Shown here piece by piece: positions 22,073-34,329 of a stretch of 64,000 bases of DNA (positions are counted from its first letter, which is position 1; the number at the start of each line of letters is the position of its first letter). Below the pieces are notes generated by a model. That model was not told the DNA's origin and made no database searches. It was given only the letters and a program-made list of their open reading frames with translations. Location of the stretch: contig CM048844.1 of assembly GCA_026545765.1 (NCBI GenBank), positions 57,632,932 through 57,696,931 on the forward strand, given 5' to 3'. The translations under genes and the position numbers were made by a program. This stretch comes from Plantago major. Lineage: Eukaryota; Streptophyta; Magnoliopsida; Lamiales; Plantaginaceae.

Positions 22073-22105
22073 AACATCTCTACCTCTCATCTCTAGTGAA
22101 GCACT

Positions 22106-24544
22106 ATGCCTCCTTGGAAGACGGTTAACTCTTCTCAAACCTCGGATGAAGCGCAGTCCAAGGGTGCTGAAGGCCCACAAACCATGGCTATCAAAGCCTA
22201 TGAAGCTCTAGCTGCAACTGCCACCAAAAGAGAGAGAGAAGAAACATCCGATGATGATGACAACGGGTCTTTGCCATCATCTCCTAAAACAAGAGAAGTT
22301 CCTCCTCAGCTCCCAATAGTGAGTAATCCTTCGCTTGACCAAATGGTGTTAGCTTTGACAAAATCCATGGAGTTTCTTATGAAGCATACCCAGGAACAAG
22401 ACCTCAAGATTGCAAAGCTTATGGATCGAGAATTCTCACCCGAGACGATTTTGAGCAAGGAAACAGCTGAAACTAGCAAGGCGGGAGGAAAACATCATGT
22501 GGTGTATGAGGAACCATCATGCGCTAAGCCAATATCAAAACAAGGAGATATGTCAATCAACTCCAGTGGAATGATCCTAGCAGATCAGTTGAAGGAATTC
22601 ATCAGGGGAGCTCTGAAAGAGAGGCTTGATGAAGGTTCTAAATCATCCTTCACTTATAGCAAGCCATACACACGAAGGATTGATAATCTGAGAATGCCAG
22701 CTGGATATCAACCCCCTAAGTTTCAACAATTCGATGACAAAGGATGTCCGAAGCAACACATTGCACATTTTGTTGAGACATGCAACAATGTTGGGACCTA
22801 TGGCGATCATCTGGTGAAGCAATTTGTTCGCTCATTGAAGAACAATTCCTTCGACTGGTATACCGACATAGAGGCTGGATCCATAGATAGTTGGGATCAG
22901 CTAGAACAAGAATTCCTCAACCGTTTCTATAGCACTCAAAGGACTGTTAGCATGGTTGAGATTACCAGCGCACGTCAATGGAAGGAAGAGCCGGTCATCG
23001 ATTACATTAATCGTTGGAGGAATCTGAGCCTCAACTGTAAAGATAGGTTATCTGAAGCTTCAACGATCGAGATGTGTATTCAAGGGATGCACTGGGGACT
23101 CCGATACATCTTTCAAGCAATCCAGCCGTGGTCATTCGAGGAGCTAGCCACACGCACACATGATCTGGAGCTAAACATGAATACCAGTAATGTTGATGGC
23201 CCTCCCATACAGGAATCACGCAAGCATGACACCAAGAGAGGGGGCGAGCTTCCCTTTAAAGGCAAAGAAGCAATGGCCTCAAATGCTACAAAGATCACAG
23301 TGCCAAAAGGGTTGAAAGAGAAAGAGAAAGTAGCCTATATGACATCAAATAGCTCGCAAAAGGAAGAACAAAGAAAGTCTACTTTGAAAGAGATGATGGC
23401 AAAACAGTATCTGTTCCTTAGCTCCGATGTCCCTAGGATATTCGATGAGCTACTGAAGAATAACTTGATTGAATTTCCAGAAATGAAAAGGCCAAATGAA
23501 GAAGGACGCTCAAATGATCCCAAGTACTACAAGTACCATCGTCTCGTAAGCCATCCCATCCAGGATTGCTTTGTCTTCAAGGAAAAAGTGATGAAGCTCG
23601 TAAGGGAAGGGAAGATCTCACTAGATGAGGAGAGTACAGATGTCAATACTATTTCATCCTCTAAAGTTGATGCGGTAAACACACCTCCGTTGGAAAGATC
23701 CTTAGATAATGTGCCTTCCCCGACTAAAGAGTTGAAGCATATCGACTGCATGAGCACCATATCCTTTGGTGACGAGGACCTCTTACTAGTCTCTAAACCC
23801 CATAATAGGCCGTTGTTCGTAACCGGTTTTACACACGAGCATAAGGTGAAAAGGATACTTATTGATGGAGGATCTGTAGTCAACATCCTGCCATTATGTA
23901 CCATGAGAGATATATGAATCCCATCTGAAGATCTTGGTAGCAGTCGACTGATGATCCAAGGCTTCAATCAAGGAGGACAAAGAGCAATGGGCATTATACG
24001 ATTAGAGTTGACAATTGGTGACATGTCATCAGTCACGCTTTTTCATGTTATCGATGCTAAAACATCCTACAACATACTCTTAGGAAGACCATGGATACAC
24101 GAAAATGGTGTAGTTCCCTCAACTCTACATCAATGCTTTCAATACTGCCAGAATGGGATGGTTAAGAAGGTCCTTACGGATGAGAAACCTTTCACTACCA
24201 TCGAATCTTACTTCGCTGATGCGAAATATTACATAGAACGCACCAAGAATCCGGATGAAGGATCAAGCTCTGGTGAAGAATCAAAAGACCAAGCTATTAT
24301 GCTAGAGAAGGGGAAGTCATTACCCCAAAGCCGCCCTTCTGAAGTCTCGCATGTTGAAGATAGTTGTTTGAAAGGCCTTACCCTGCCTTTGACAAAACTC
24401 AGTCTTACCACTCCTGCCAAACCACCACTCAAGGGGTTTGTCCGTCCGATTCAAGGAGGCTTGGCGGAAAATGAAATAGCTCTTCCTGGAGAAAAGGACA
24501 ACCATTTTGGACCAAAAGCTTTTAAACTTTTGGTAAAAACATGA
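22106..24544 (+). pseudogene. gag and protease of element D (Tat lineage)
   Basis: Open from ATG 22106 for 603 residues, then a TGA at 23915-23917, after which the same frame continues to 24544. Residues about 195-350 carry the gag core (YQPPKFQQFDDKG, HLVKQFVRSLKNNSFDWYTD, WDQLEQEFLNRFYS). A knuckle-like segment reads YYKYHRLVSHPIQDC. The first cysteine expected in the Tat version is a tyrosine. The protease active site is ILIDGGSVVNILPL near residue 590, D-G-G being usual for this lineage. YNILLGRPWIHENGVVPSTLHQ follows after the stop. The protein would form particles and process the polyprotein; the stop and the cysteine change imply it is dead. Confidence 0.85.
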
Positions 24545-25079
24545 TACAATCCCAGGAGAGGCTCCCCTCTAAAAGATGATACATCAAGATCCACTAGCTC
24601 ACAAAGGAATGGAAAGAGTCGGGAAGGTCTGGGATTCACACGACATGACCCCATACGGATCACCATTAAGCGAGCCTCAAGCAATTATATAGAAGGGAGT
24701 GAAAATCCTCTAACGGAAAGTAATTCCATCAATAGTGATAGCATTTTCCCATGCAAGTCCGTCTTTGATAGGATGGGAACAACTAAAAAAATTGTGCTTC
24801 AAAGATTTGGACCAGTTAGGAAATCTGTACACCAAAGATTGGAACCAATTAAGAAGTCTGCACACTAAAGACTAAAGCCAGCTAAATCTGTACACCAAAG
24901 GTTGGGGCCTGTAAATCCCGAAAAGGAAAAGGATGCTAGCAAGTTGTGCGCCCCTAAAAAACTACGAAGTTTAATCCCGTCCCGAATGGTGCACGAGGAA
25001 GACATCAAGGTCTCATGTGGCGAAGTACTCAAGGCTAAGTGGGTCGCGATAGTTCACACGAAGCCGCAAGCTATTAGCA
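24545..25079 (+). other. Protease-RT linker of element D with short peptide repeats
   Basis: The sequence still codes in pieces for SVFDRMG-like repeats: KSVFDRMG, VLQRFGPVRK, SVHQRLEPIKK, then SVHQRLGPV, about 12-14 residues per unit. Such repeats are familiar from Tat-lineage linkers. Stops at 24542-24544 and about 24866 break the frame. Confidence 0.5.
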
Positions 25080-26415
25080 ATGAAAGGAGACAGCAACATA
25101 GAATCATTATATCACATCACCTTGAAAGATTGCGATGACACTGAAGAAGAAGATGCCGAAGAAGCACCACCCAAGCTTGAGGAGGGAATTAAATCCACCA
25201 TCGATGAAATAAAAGAAGTCAATCTTGGTGATACTAATAATCCCCGGCCGATATATATAAGTGCATCCCTAGGTCCAGAGGAAGAAGGAATCTTCGTAGC
25301 CTTGCTACAAGAATTCATAGATGTGTTTGCCTGGACGTACAAGGAGATGCCTGGACTTGATCCCAAAATAGTCGTTCATCAACTCTCGGTGAAATGTGGA
25401 GCCCGGCCTATAAAACAAGCCCAACGGAGATTTCGTCCCGAATTGATTTCTCCTATTGAAGGCGAAGTAAATAAGCTCATTGAAGCGGGATTTATCCGCA
25501 AAGTCAAATACCCTTTTTAGATCTCCAGCATAGTTCCGGTAAGAAAGAAGAATAAACAGATTCGAGTTTGTGTGGACTTTAGAGATCTGAATTCAGCATG
25601 TCCTAAAGATGATTTCCCGTTGCCCATACCAGAGATTATGATTGATGCCGCTACCGGTCATGAAGCACTGTCATTCATGGATGGATCTTCAGGATACAAT
25701 CTAATCTGCATGGCACCCAAAGACGAAGAATTGACAGCTTTCCGCACTCGAAAAGGAATATACTGCTACAAGGTGATGCCGTTTGGTCTTAAGAATGCCG
25801 GTACTACTTATCAAAGGGCTATGCAAAAGATATTCGATGATATGCTCCATAAGAATGTCGAATGCTATGTGGATGATCTAGTGGTGAAGTCAAGAGAAAG
25901 AAAAGATCACTGGCAAGATCTAAGGGGATTATTTGAACAACTATGAAGGTATCAATTGAGGATGAACCCCTTGAAGTGTGCATTTGGAATTAGCTCTGGA
26001 ATGTTCTTAGGCTTCGTTGTCCGGCAGCGTGGCATTGGGATCGAGCAAGCTAAAATTGATGCAATCATGAAGATGCCTGAACCCAAGAATATACATGATC
26101 TTAAAAGCTTCCAAGGAAGGATAGCCTATCTCTGAAGATTCATATCTAACCTGGCAGGACGATGTCAGCCATTTAGCCGTTTCATGAAAAAGGATGTTCC
26201 ATTTGAATGGGATGAAGCTTGTAGGAATGCATTCCAATGTATCAAGTCTTACTTGATGAAGCCTCCAGTGTTGGCAACTCCCATACCAAGACACCCGCTA
26301 ATTCTATACATCGCTGCCCAGGAACGTTCTGTGGGGGCATTGGTGGCCCAATAAAATGATGATGTAAAGGAGAATGCACTCTACTATCTGAGTAGAATGA
26401 TGAAACCAAATGAAG
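25080..26415 (+). pseudogene. Reverse transcriptase and start of RNase H, element D
   Basis: One frame throughout, broken by stops at 25518 (TAG), 25944 (TGA), 26133 (TGA) and 26352 (TAA). Visible RT blocks are FVCVDFRDLNSACPKDDFPL-type text (RVCVDFRDLNSACPKDD), LSFMDGSSGYN, MPFGLKNAGTTYQRAM and the catalytic CYVDDLVVKS. The connection and RNase H follow (RMNPLKCAFG, FQGRIAYL, FEWDEACRNAF, LILYIAAQE, ALYYLSRMMKPNE). The frame is cut at 26415 by copia element E and resumes at 41652. Compared with the family consensus, the two TGA stops fit CGA to TGA changes and the TAG fits a lost tryptophan. Confidence 0.85.
26411..26415. repeat. Target site duplication of element E, left copy
   Basis: TGAAG, repeated at 41652-41656 directly after the other LTR. 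Confidence 0.93.
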
Positions 26416-27844
26416 TGTTGGTCCATATAACGGCAAAGTAAAAGACTAGAGGGGGTGGAGGGGTGAATAGTCTTTTAAAACTTTTGTCGATAAACACAGT
26501 TTCTCAGAAACCTGGGGGTTTCTGATACTTAAATTCAGAGCGCGGAAGACTTTAAGATAGGTAAGTGCAGAAACAATAAGTAAGTGTGTGTGTGCTTTGC
26601 TGAAATGTAAATACAGAAAGGTAAATAACACAGCAAGTATAGTGGTATCTGGAGGTGGCGTAATCCTCCAACTAATCCACTTCGGTCTTTCTGAGACCTA
26701 GAATTCACTAGAACAGATAATTGAGTTCACCTTACAATAATCCTTATTCTAAGATTCCTAAACAAATGGTTCCCAACCAAATGTTCCCCCTGAGTTATTC
26801 CCCAGCTCCTAGAGCTAAGTACTTCCTCTACTCAGATAACCTTGGAGTTATTCCCTGATTTTCCAAATCAAGTACTTCCTCTACTCCACGCCTTGATGGT
26901 GTTGGTTATAAGGTTTGTCAGAGAGGCTTCTCGTATAACTTTTCAGTTATGTTTTTAGAGAGCCTAATAGAACAAGACTACTTAATACACTTGTTCAGTG
27001 GATGACAGTCTGCTCTTTACTGACCCAAGTAATTGGTGTCCGTTCTGGAGAATGATCTTCAGAAATGGTATCTGATAGTTCAACTCTTTCACGAATAACA
27101 ATCTCTTGTTAAGGTTCAGGACAACTTAGAACTACTAGTGATTCTTCAAGCAACAGAAAGCTTTCAGGAAGGGTAGTAGAGTGCTTGAGAGAATACTTTG
27201 CTTGATGGTAAGTTTGCAAGATAGAGCGTTCTAAGGTATGTTCTTCAAGCATCTATGTGTGTGATATAAATAGATAAATTTGAGAGGCGTTTGAATTGTA
27301 TCCGTTGTGCTCTCTATCAAATTATATCCGTTTATATCTTGAACTATGTACTCAGAAGTCACTATCTCATTTTTCAGAGAGTACTACTTTTTGCAGCATT
27401 TCTGCCGATGCATTTAATGCATAGTACTGTTCATTGTCCTTTAGTCTCAACGGATACATGAGCCTTTCTGATGGCTTGCATGCTCCATACTCATGATGTC
27501 ATATGTCCAGAATCATATCCCGAAAATAAGTTAATATACTTAAGAAAGGATTAAGGGCAGTCTTTCTGAGTTAGACTAAGCCTTTGTGTCTTCATAAACC
27601 TTGTGCAATCTTCAGTCTTCTAATCTTTAGAAAAGCTCCATTGATAGGATTGATCTTCATGGTCTTCTTGAAATAAAAATTACACCCAGAGACCTATAAT
27701 CCTAATACAAGATTTACTAGACTTATCATACTCAGTGATTTCCTCGTTTACAATGTTCAAGTGAACCAAGAGCACTTAATCACCTTTCTGGCTAAGATAA
27801 GAACATGTGATGAGAGATCAAAATACTAACAGATATTCCTAACA
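26416..27844 (-). repeat. 3' LTR of element E (left end)
   Basis: Matches 40233-41651 with few differences, including a small duplication GGGTGGAGG near 26455. Ends TGTTGG/CTAACA. Confidence 0.92.
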
Positions 27845-27859
27845 AATTTCCCCCTTTTT
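27845..27859 (-). other. Polypurine tract of element E
   Basis: On the minus strand AAAAAGGGGGAAATT lies immediately before the 3' LTR, the usual form in copia elements. Confidence 0.85.
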
Positions 27860-29859
27860 GATCAGTCATCCATGACTATCTTTCAAGTCCTATTAAAAAA
27901 TTGTAATCCTGGAAGAGAAAACAATCCACCACTTAATCATTTCAAATGATATTCAATTTTAGTTGAATTAAGTGCAGAAAGTAAACATCAACCAAATCAC
28001 AAGAAGTGATCTTTGCTGATAAGTTGTCATCTATTAGAATGTATCTAAGAGTATGATCTTCCGATAGGTACAGTTTACAGAGTAAGATGCAACTTTTACA
28101 GATAGAGAATTTCAGAAACAATCAGCAAGATTACAAAAAGTAATAAAACATACTAAGTAAATTAAAACAAAGGAGAGTCCAAGCTCCAAGAGAGTATTCT
28201 AATGTTACTAGTCTTCAAGTCTTGAACCTGACTTGGGTTCAGATACCTCAAGTTCTTGACACCCTTCTGGATCGATTGACATGATCATCCACTTTTCGCA
28301 TTCTTGGACATAGTCATAAAGAATCCTTCCGACAGAGCTCTGTCTTTACGGATAAGTCACATATTTCATGGTAACTCTTGCCAAGCTTGTGATTCTTCAT
28401 GAAAATGTTTGACCGAAGTACTTTCCCAGACCGGGCATGGTCTACTTGCAGCTGAGACAGGTTGAAATACTTGTATATTTCTTCCAGATAATGTATATCA
28501 TCTAGGTATTCATCCAATGTCATATAGAATGACTCATAGGTTGAAACACCTAGTTTGTTCTTCCTGCTGTAGCTACCATCCAGTGTTGGGTAAGGACAGG
28601 CAAAAGAAAGATCCATCTTTCTGTCTTCATTCCTCTTTTCGACTTCAAAGTTTAACCAGGCATGAAGGTGCTCAGGTTTTAGCAATTCTGGCTTGCCTTC
28701 TCTCCATTTCAAGATCTGATTGAGGATGGGAGTTGGAAACTTATCATTGACAAGTAGATGTTGTAGTTCCAGAATCTAATACCCTCTCTTGTTCAGAATG
28801 CACCTATATGAAGATTCTTCATTACTAGTCTTCATATACTCAATGTGGGCATCAGTTGGCCTTTCTTGATGTGTTTCATTGTTTATTCTGTCAAACTGGA
28901 AATCCCTCCTTGCTTTTCTGTTTGGTGGCCTTCTGTCAGGAGATCCTCTAACCCTTTTTTCCTGCCTTGGGGTTGTGCTGGTGGATGTTCCTTGTATAGA
29001 CTTGGTGTTGCCAGAAGGAGTTCTGGCTAAACTTCTTTGCCAGAGGAGGTTGTGAAGTAGTTACTTGTCTCCTTTTCTTGTGAAGTGGATGTTCATCAGA
29101 ATCATCCTCATCATCATTGTAGTCCAAAATTGGAGACTTGCAGCTTTCTTGGCCTCTTACTTCTCCTTCTTCCTTTTCTTCTTCTTCAGAAGTCTTCTTC
29201 TCTTCTGAGATTCTAAGGGACTTGGTTCCCCTAGTGACCATACTTCTCATTATACATTTGGTTGATCTGGAACAACTTCTTGACAAGGTGTCTCGGTGGT
29301 GTCCTTAATGACAAGTTGACTTGAGGAGGAGGATTTGATTGTTTTCTTTTCTTCCTCGCCTTTCGAGGCATCTCTTCTTCCCCTTAGTCATGAATGATGA
29401 ATCATGATAGCATAAGCTTGAGAGAGTGTCAAAGTTTTTCGGAGATTGTTGTGCACCCGACTAATTCTTAAAGTTCCTTCTTCACTCGTTGTTCGTTCCA
29501 ACCGCCTCGCTCCTTTCATTGAGTTCTTCAAGCGCCTTAGGATGGCGTTGGCTTGCAGGATGACATGGATGGCTTCATTCAATGTTGCATTAGAATTGTT
29601 ACAATCCTCATCCCCGACCAACCCTAGGTCTTTACGAGAGAGCGATCTTTGGTTGCTCTGTTGAGTAAAGCAATGACCAAAGGCTTCATCTCTTCCGGGA
29701 CGGATTTTAGCACTTCAGATTCGGGGCAACTAGTGTCTTTCTGAGTTCTAAAAAGACACTGTTCCTTGCACGGTGCTCTTCACTTCTTGAACTACTTGGT
29801 GCAGAGAATATATGAGGAGCAAGTAGGGCTCTTTTGTGCTGAGTGACAAGTCTCTCATC
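27860..29859 (-). pseudogene. Decayed end of the 3' module of element E
   Basis: Minus-strand coding traces only. A frame at 28712-28314 (132 residues, with LKPEHLHAWLNFEVEKRNED and YLDDIHYLEEIYKYFNLSQL) and a Lys/Glu/Ser-rich frame at 29286-28948 look like remains of a longer protein. Many stops lie between them. The related fragment at 60143-62378 is better preserved over the equivalent coiled-coil part. No family is recognised. Confidence 0.4.
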
Positions 29860-32800
29860 TTATGTTTCAGTGATCAAGTTGTGGGTTTCAGCATCACTAT
29901 CATAATCCTTTTCTTGGATTGTTTGCAGATTGACAATCTTCTTCTGCTTTCCATCAAGTGTGCTGGCCTTCTGGGAAGATGTAGAAGGTCTTTCTGATGC
30001 AGTCTCAGCATCATGCTCTTCATCATCATTGTCATCCATTGCATCTATTTCAGCAGCTGTGACAACAATGGCATTCTTCAAATTTCTTTGCTCATCTAGG
30101 AGTGCCAATTCTTTGGCATTAGCTTCTTCGAGCTTTTTGATTTTGGCTTCCTTTTCATCAACAAGAGCTTGAGTCTCAATGTTGATTCTCTTCTCTTCTT
30201 CCAATACCTTTCTGAGTTGTTCCATCCTAAACTCAGCAGCTGAAATTTCTTCTATGGCATCATTGTGTTAAGCTTGTTGGGTATCTTGATGAGACTTGGG
30301 AGGTGATGATGATGGAGCTTTCTGAGCAATTGAGGGAGTAGCCTTTTCTCCACTCTCTTTGCTAGCTTTCTGAATCCCGCCTTGTCTAGGTTGGGGATCA
30401 TCATCATCACCACTCTTGTTCTTTGTTTCTTGGTTTGGATGCTCAGATGGAGGTTCTTGATAATCATTTTCGTCCATCTCCTCGTCATCTTCTGAAACCA
30501 GGTTGATCACATTTGGGAATGTAATCATCCTCCCATTAACTTCTTCTTGTTCAGCAGGATAAGTAGTGAGCTTGCTGGGCAAGGCAGGATGGGTAACCAT
30601 CTGCTCTTGGGTTTGAGCATCCGCAGACTTGAAATCTGCTATAAGTCTTTGTGCTACTTCATGAATGAAGTCTTCATGCATTAGAGTGGCAAATGAGTAG
30701 AACTCTGTAGGGAACATTGCATGGATATAATCCTCCAGATTTAGGGCAATTGCTCTCTTTTCTGGGACGTCGATTACTCTAGCTACTTCAGAAAGGTCAG
30801 CCTTTCTGAGTTTCTGCCATTGTCTGAAGCACTTGAGATATTTCTTTAAGGTGTGCTTCTGGAAGGCCTTGAGTAAATCAACTGGCACTAGACTTTGAGC
30901 CTGAAAGAAAGTGTTCAAGTTAGTTTTGTTCAAACCACTTGTGTTAGTATCTGTAAAAGTATGAGCTTTACGAGCATACCTGTAGAAACACTAGGCTCAT
31001 CTGCTTGGATTTTTGCTTGCTTGGGCACAGAGGCCTCAGATACTTTGGTGTGAGGAGAAGTTTTATCCTCATCAACCTTTCTTTCTGCTTGAACCTGAGA
31101 GTTAAAATCAAACATGTTTAGAAACTTTTAACAGAAAAGATAGGTGGAATAGTGCTTTCTGAGACTTCACTTACTTCTAAGTGAGGAAGCTTAGTAGCAT
31201 GTTCCTCAGAAACCTTGGAGGTTTCTGGCACCTTTTCTGCAGATACTGCTTGTTCAGCAGTTTTAGTTTCTTTTGGAGGAGATGACACAACTGTTTCTCC
31301 ATCCGATTGTTCTTCTGACTGAGCCTGTAAGAACAAACATAAGAGATTTTAGTAGTGGGTTTTCCAGAGCATTCGTTGAAGAAGACTATTATAGATTACT
31401 TACCTTCTCGTGAAGGCTCAAGTAAATACTTCCTCATAAAGCTTTTAAACCACGGAATCTCTAGGTTTTTGGGGTGTTGGTTCCACCACCACTACTTCCT
31501 CATTGAGCCTAAGAAGAGGCATTAAGAATATTAGAACATAAGAGCAATTTTAGTTAGTTATTTCTTGTTCGAGATAACTTTTACTACTGTGGGATGTGCT
31601 CTTCTTGATGTTACCGAGGTTGAGGAACCTCTTCTTGATTCAAGGGGGTGGACAAGTTTTCTTCCCCCTGAAAGTGTGTCTCCAAGATGGCCTGTAACAA
31701 ATACAGCTTATGAGTAACAAGTTAACATACAATTATGTTGACATGTTAGATACAAACTATCTTTGTTACCTGAATAGAGTCAGGCTGATCATTGATCTCT
31801 TGAACTTGTGGTGATTCCACAGTCTCTCTGTGCTCATTATTGATCTCCTCTGCAGATCATTACGAGTCTCCATCTCGGTTTGATCCCTTCGAGAGTTGAG
31901 CTCTCTCGGAAGGTTGAGGAACCTGTTCAAGAATGTGGTTTTCTTGACAATATTAAGTGCTGGCATTGTGAATGTGGAAGCAATGGCAACATCTTCGATC
32001 ATTCTATCTTCCTCACCCAGGCCTTCTTCTTCCTGCTGGACAGAGGGGCTCTTGTCTTTCTGAAGAGCTGAGCTTGAAGCTCCTCCATGGGTCTCATACT
32101 TGAACCTTTTGAGTACTTTTGCAAGTACTTCATAATCCTCATAATCACTATTCTGTGTTGGTGCAGACCCATCTATGATATTTCTATCATCTCTGGAGAG
32201 TTCTGGAGCATTCTGGTTCAGGACTCTTGGGGCATTCTGGATTTTCCTTTCTGAGCGTCCAACATCTTCTGAGACCTTGTCTCCAGAAGATTGTGCCTCT
32301 TGTATGATTAGGGACTTGGAGGCTCTTTTGCTATGAGTCCTCTTTCTCTTGGCAACTGGAGGTTTAGCTTTGGCTTGCTCAGAGACCTCATCACCTTGCT
32401 GTGCAGTTTCTTCTTCTTCTGCCTTTCTGAATGTGTTCTCAGCAGCAAGTTTCTCCTTTTCTTCAAAAGCGTGTCTGAAAAGGGAGTTGGTGACTGGATT
32501 TCCTGCCTCTCTCTGAGAGTGATTCCCATTGTTTCCAGAATGTAACAGATCCTGAGACCAAAGTGCATATTGGCCTTTGTCTTAGCAAGGCCATTGATGA
32601 TTTTGGGCTCAAATTCCTCAATGTGTCCAAGAAATTTGTTGAAGGCGTACTTCTCCCAATTGAAGTGGGTTTCCTGCCCTTCATGCTTCTTGTTCAGAAG
32701 ATGCATCATCATCCATCTCTCCATGCTTATCTGGTCTACTCCACCTTTGTTGCCATCAAACCAACGGACCAGAATAAGAGCTAAAGTACTCCAGTGTTTC

Positions 32801-33354
32801 TGGAGATGACTAGTTCTGATGGCCTTCAGAACAAAGTCTCCTGGGCAACCTTTTGCATTTTCTAACTGGATTGCTTCAAATAGCTCTTTGACGCCTTGAA
32901 TCATGGAAGCGTCCTTGATGTTGATGTCTTCAAATGTTCCTCGATTTTTCAATCGGAATATCTTGCGAAAGTCTTGCGCTAGAACAATTTCTTGTCCTTG
33001 GACTTGATGCGCATGTATTTCTCTTCTTCATCATTCACAACTTTTGTGAAGATTTTGAGTTGTTATAGAACTCAAAGACATCCATGTGGATAGTCCACTG
33101 GGTGCAGATAGAAGTTGTAGATATGGGAATTCTTGACATTCCCAATATCATTTCATTTGGTTTTGAAGATATAGCTTTTGGTACATATCTCTTTACTAGA
33201 AAGGCTCCCAATTCATTTTGTGTTTAGGGTTCCATCCGATGGGGTAAACTTTCCTGTATATGCTTATTCAACACCTTAAGTTCCTTTCCTCCTTGCTTTT
33301 CAGGAGCAGAGGATGTTGCCTTAGGTTCTTGGTGGTCATCTTCTTGGGTGCCAT
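29860..33354 (-). pseudogene. Multi-exon gene-like module downstream of pol in element E
   Basis: Sense to pol. An ATG at 33354 opens MAPKKMTTKN; after frameshifts the main frame 32952-32308 reads FEDINIKDASMIQGVKELFE and WFDGNKGGVDQISMERWMMM. Smaller pieces are bounded by good splice signals: donor at 31769, exon 31691-31615, exon 31508-31404, exon 31324-31175 (exactly 50 codons), exon 31094-30980, and a last exon from 30900. The last exon has AQSLVPVDLLKAFQKHTLKK, an acidic part, one TAA near 30268 and a coiled coil (30225-29860). Several exons start with A/V-Q-x-E. Fragments at 56811-57330 and 63682-64000 keep the same exon edges. It sits where SIRE elements have an env-like ORF, but no membrane segment is evident. 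Function unknown; a captured host gene is an alternative. Confidence 0.5.
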
Positions 33355-33357
33355 CTC

Positions 33358-34329
33358 TTATATAGAGTTTAGATTGAGTGTTTTCAGATGAATATTGCAA
33401 TTAATCGAGATTAGTCTATCTTTCGTAAGACTAAGCACAAGAAGTTGAGTTTTCAGAGGGGTTTTGCGTAAATCTTGAGAGATTTTTGCTTTTGATGCAA
33501 GTTTGAAATTTGAATTGGTAAAAGTGTTTGTCTTTTGCCCAAATCCTATATATATAGCAGACAAAATGTACATAGATACAACATACATATAGCTGAATAT
33601 GAATGCGTGTCTTTGCATCTGCATAGGCGTGGTACGTCCTTTGTACTTCATTAAATGCGTAGTGGGCCATGTCTGCATTTCTCAATAGACGTTACTTGCT
33701 TTGTTTTAATCTCAACCGTTGAGATCAAACGTTTATTCATCAAGGGCTTATATTGAATATCTTGTAATGATATCAATCAACAAATGGTAATGTGCCGACT
33801 TAATGGATTTTTAATATGCTACATTCATTGTGTCACTTAGTAAAGAGTAGGAACACTTAATCGTTTGAGCTTATCATTCTGAGTGTCAAGTCCTTATCTA
33901 TATATTGTTTATCATGAAAATGGTAAAAATACAAGACATTGCACATGTTTGACTTTCAGAACTTATACCTTTTGGGCTTTGTGTGTCCATTTCTCTTTAT
34001 GACTACATAGCTTTCTGAATTCAAGTGTCAGAAGCTTCAGTTGTTTGAATGTATTTGACCCACTCTCAGTAAATAAGTTCTAGTTTTATTTACTTATTAA
34101 GTGTGTACCGACCTTTGCCTTTCTGGATACCCGTTCCAGAAATGTTTTGCCTTTCTGAGTGTTGCTACTCAGAAACCTTTGTGTCACTTCTTATCAACTT
34201 GGCTTTCTGAGAACATTCTCGTGAGGCCTACTCACTTATTCAGTCTTTTAGAGATTCAGGACAATTTTTCAGTCCTTAGGCAACTCCATTAATCCAAGAT
34301 TATATCTTAAGGTCAAGAACCGGCTTTCT
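33358..34329 (-). other. Spacer between pol and the 3' module of element E
   Basis: AT-rich, about 1 kb, with no recognisable domain in either strand. A TATATAAG string at 33357-33365 is only three bases from the ATG at 33354 and is not called a promoter. Confidence 0.4.

Noticed and set aside
23031-23967. Minus-strand ORFs inside gag of element D
   Set aside because: They overlap the conserved gag frame and have no domain.
33357-33365. TATATAAG as a promoter for the 3' module of element E
   Set aside because: It lies three bases from the candidate start codon, too close for a TATA box of that message.
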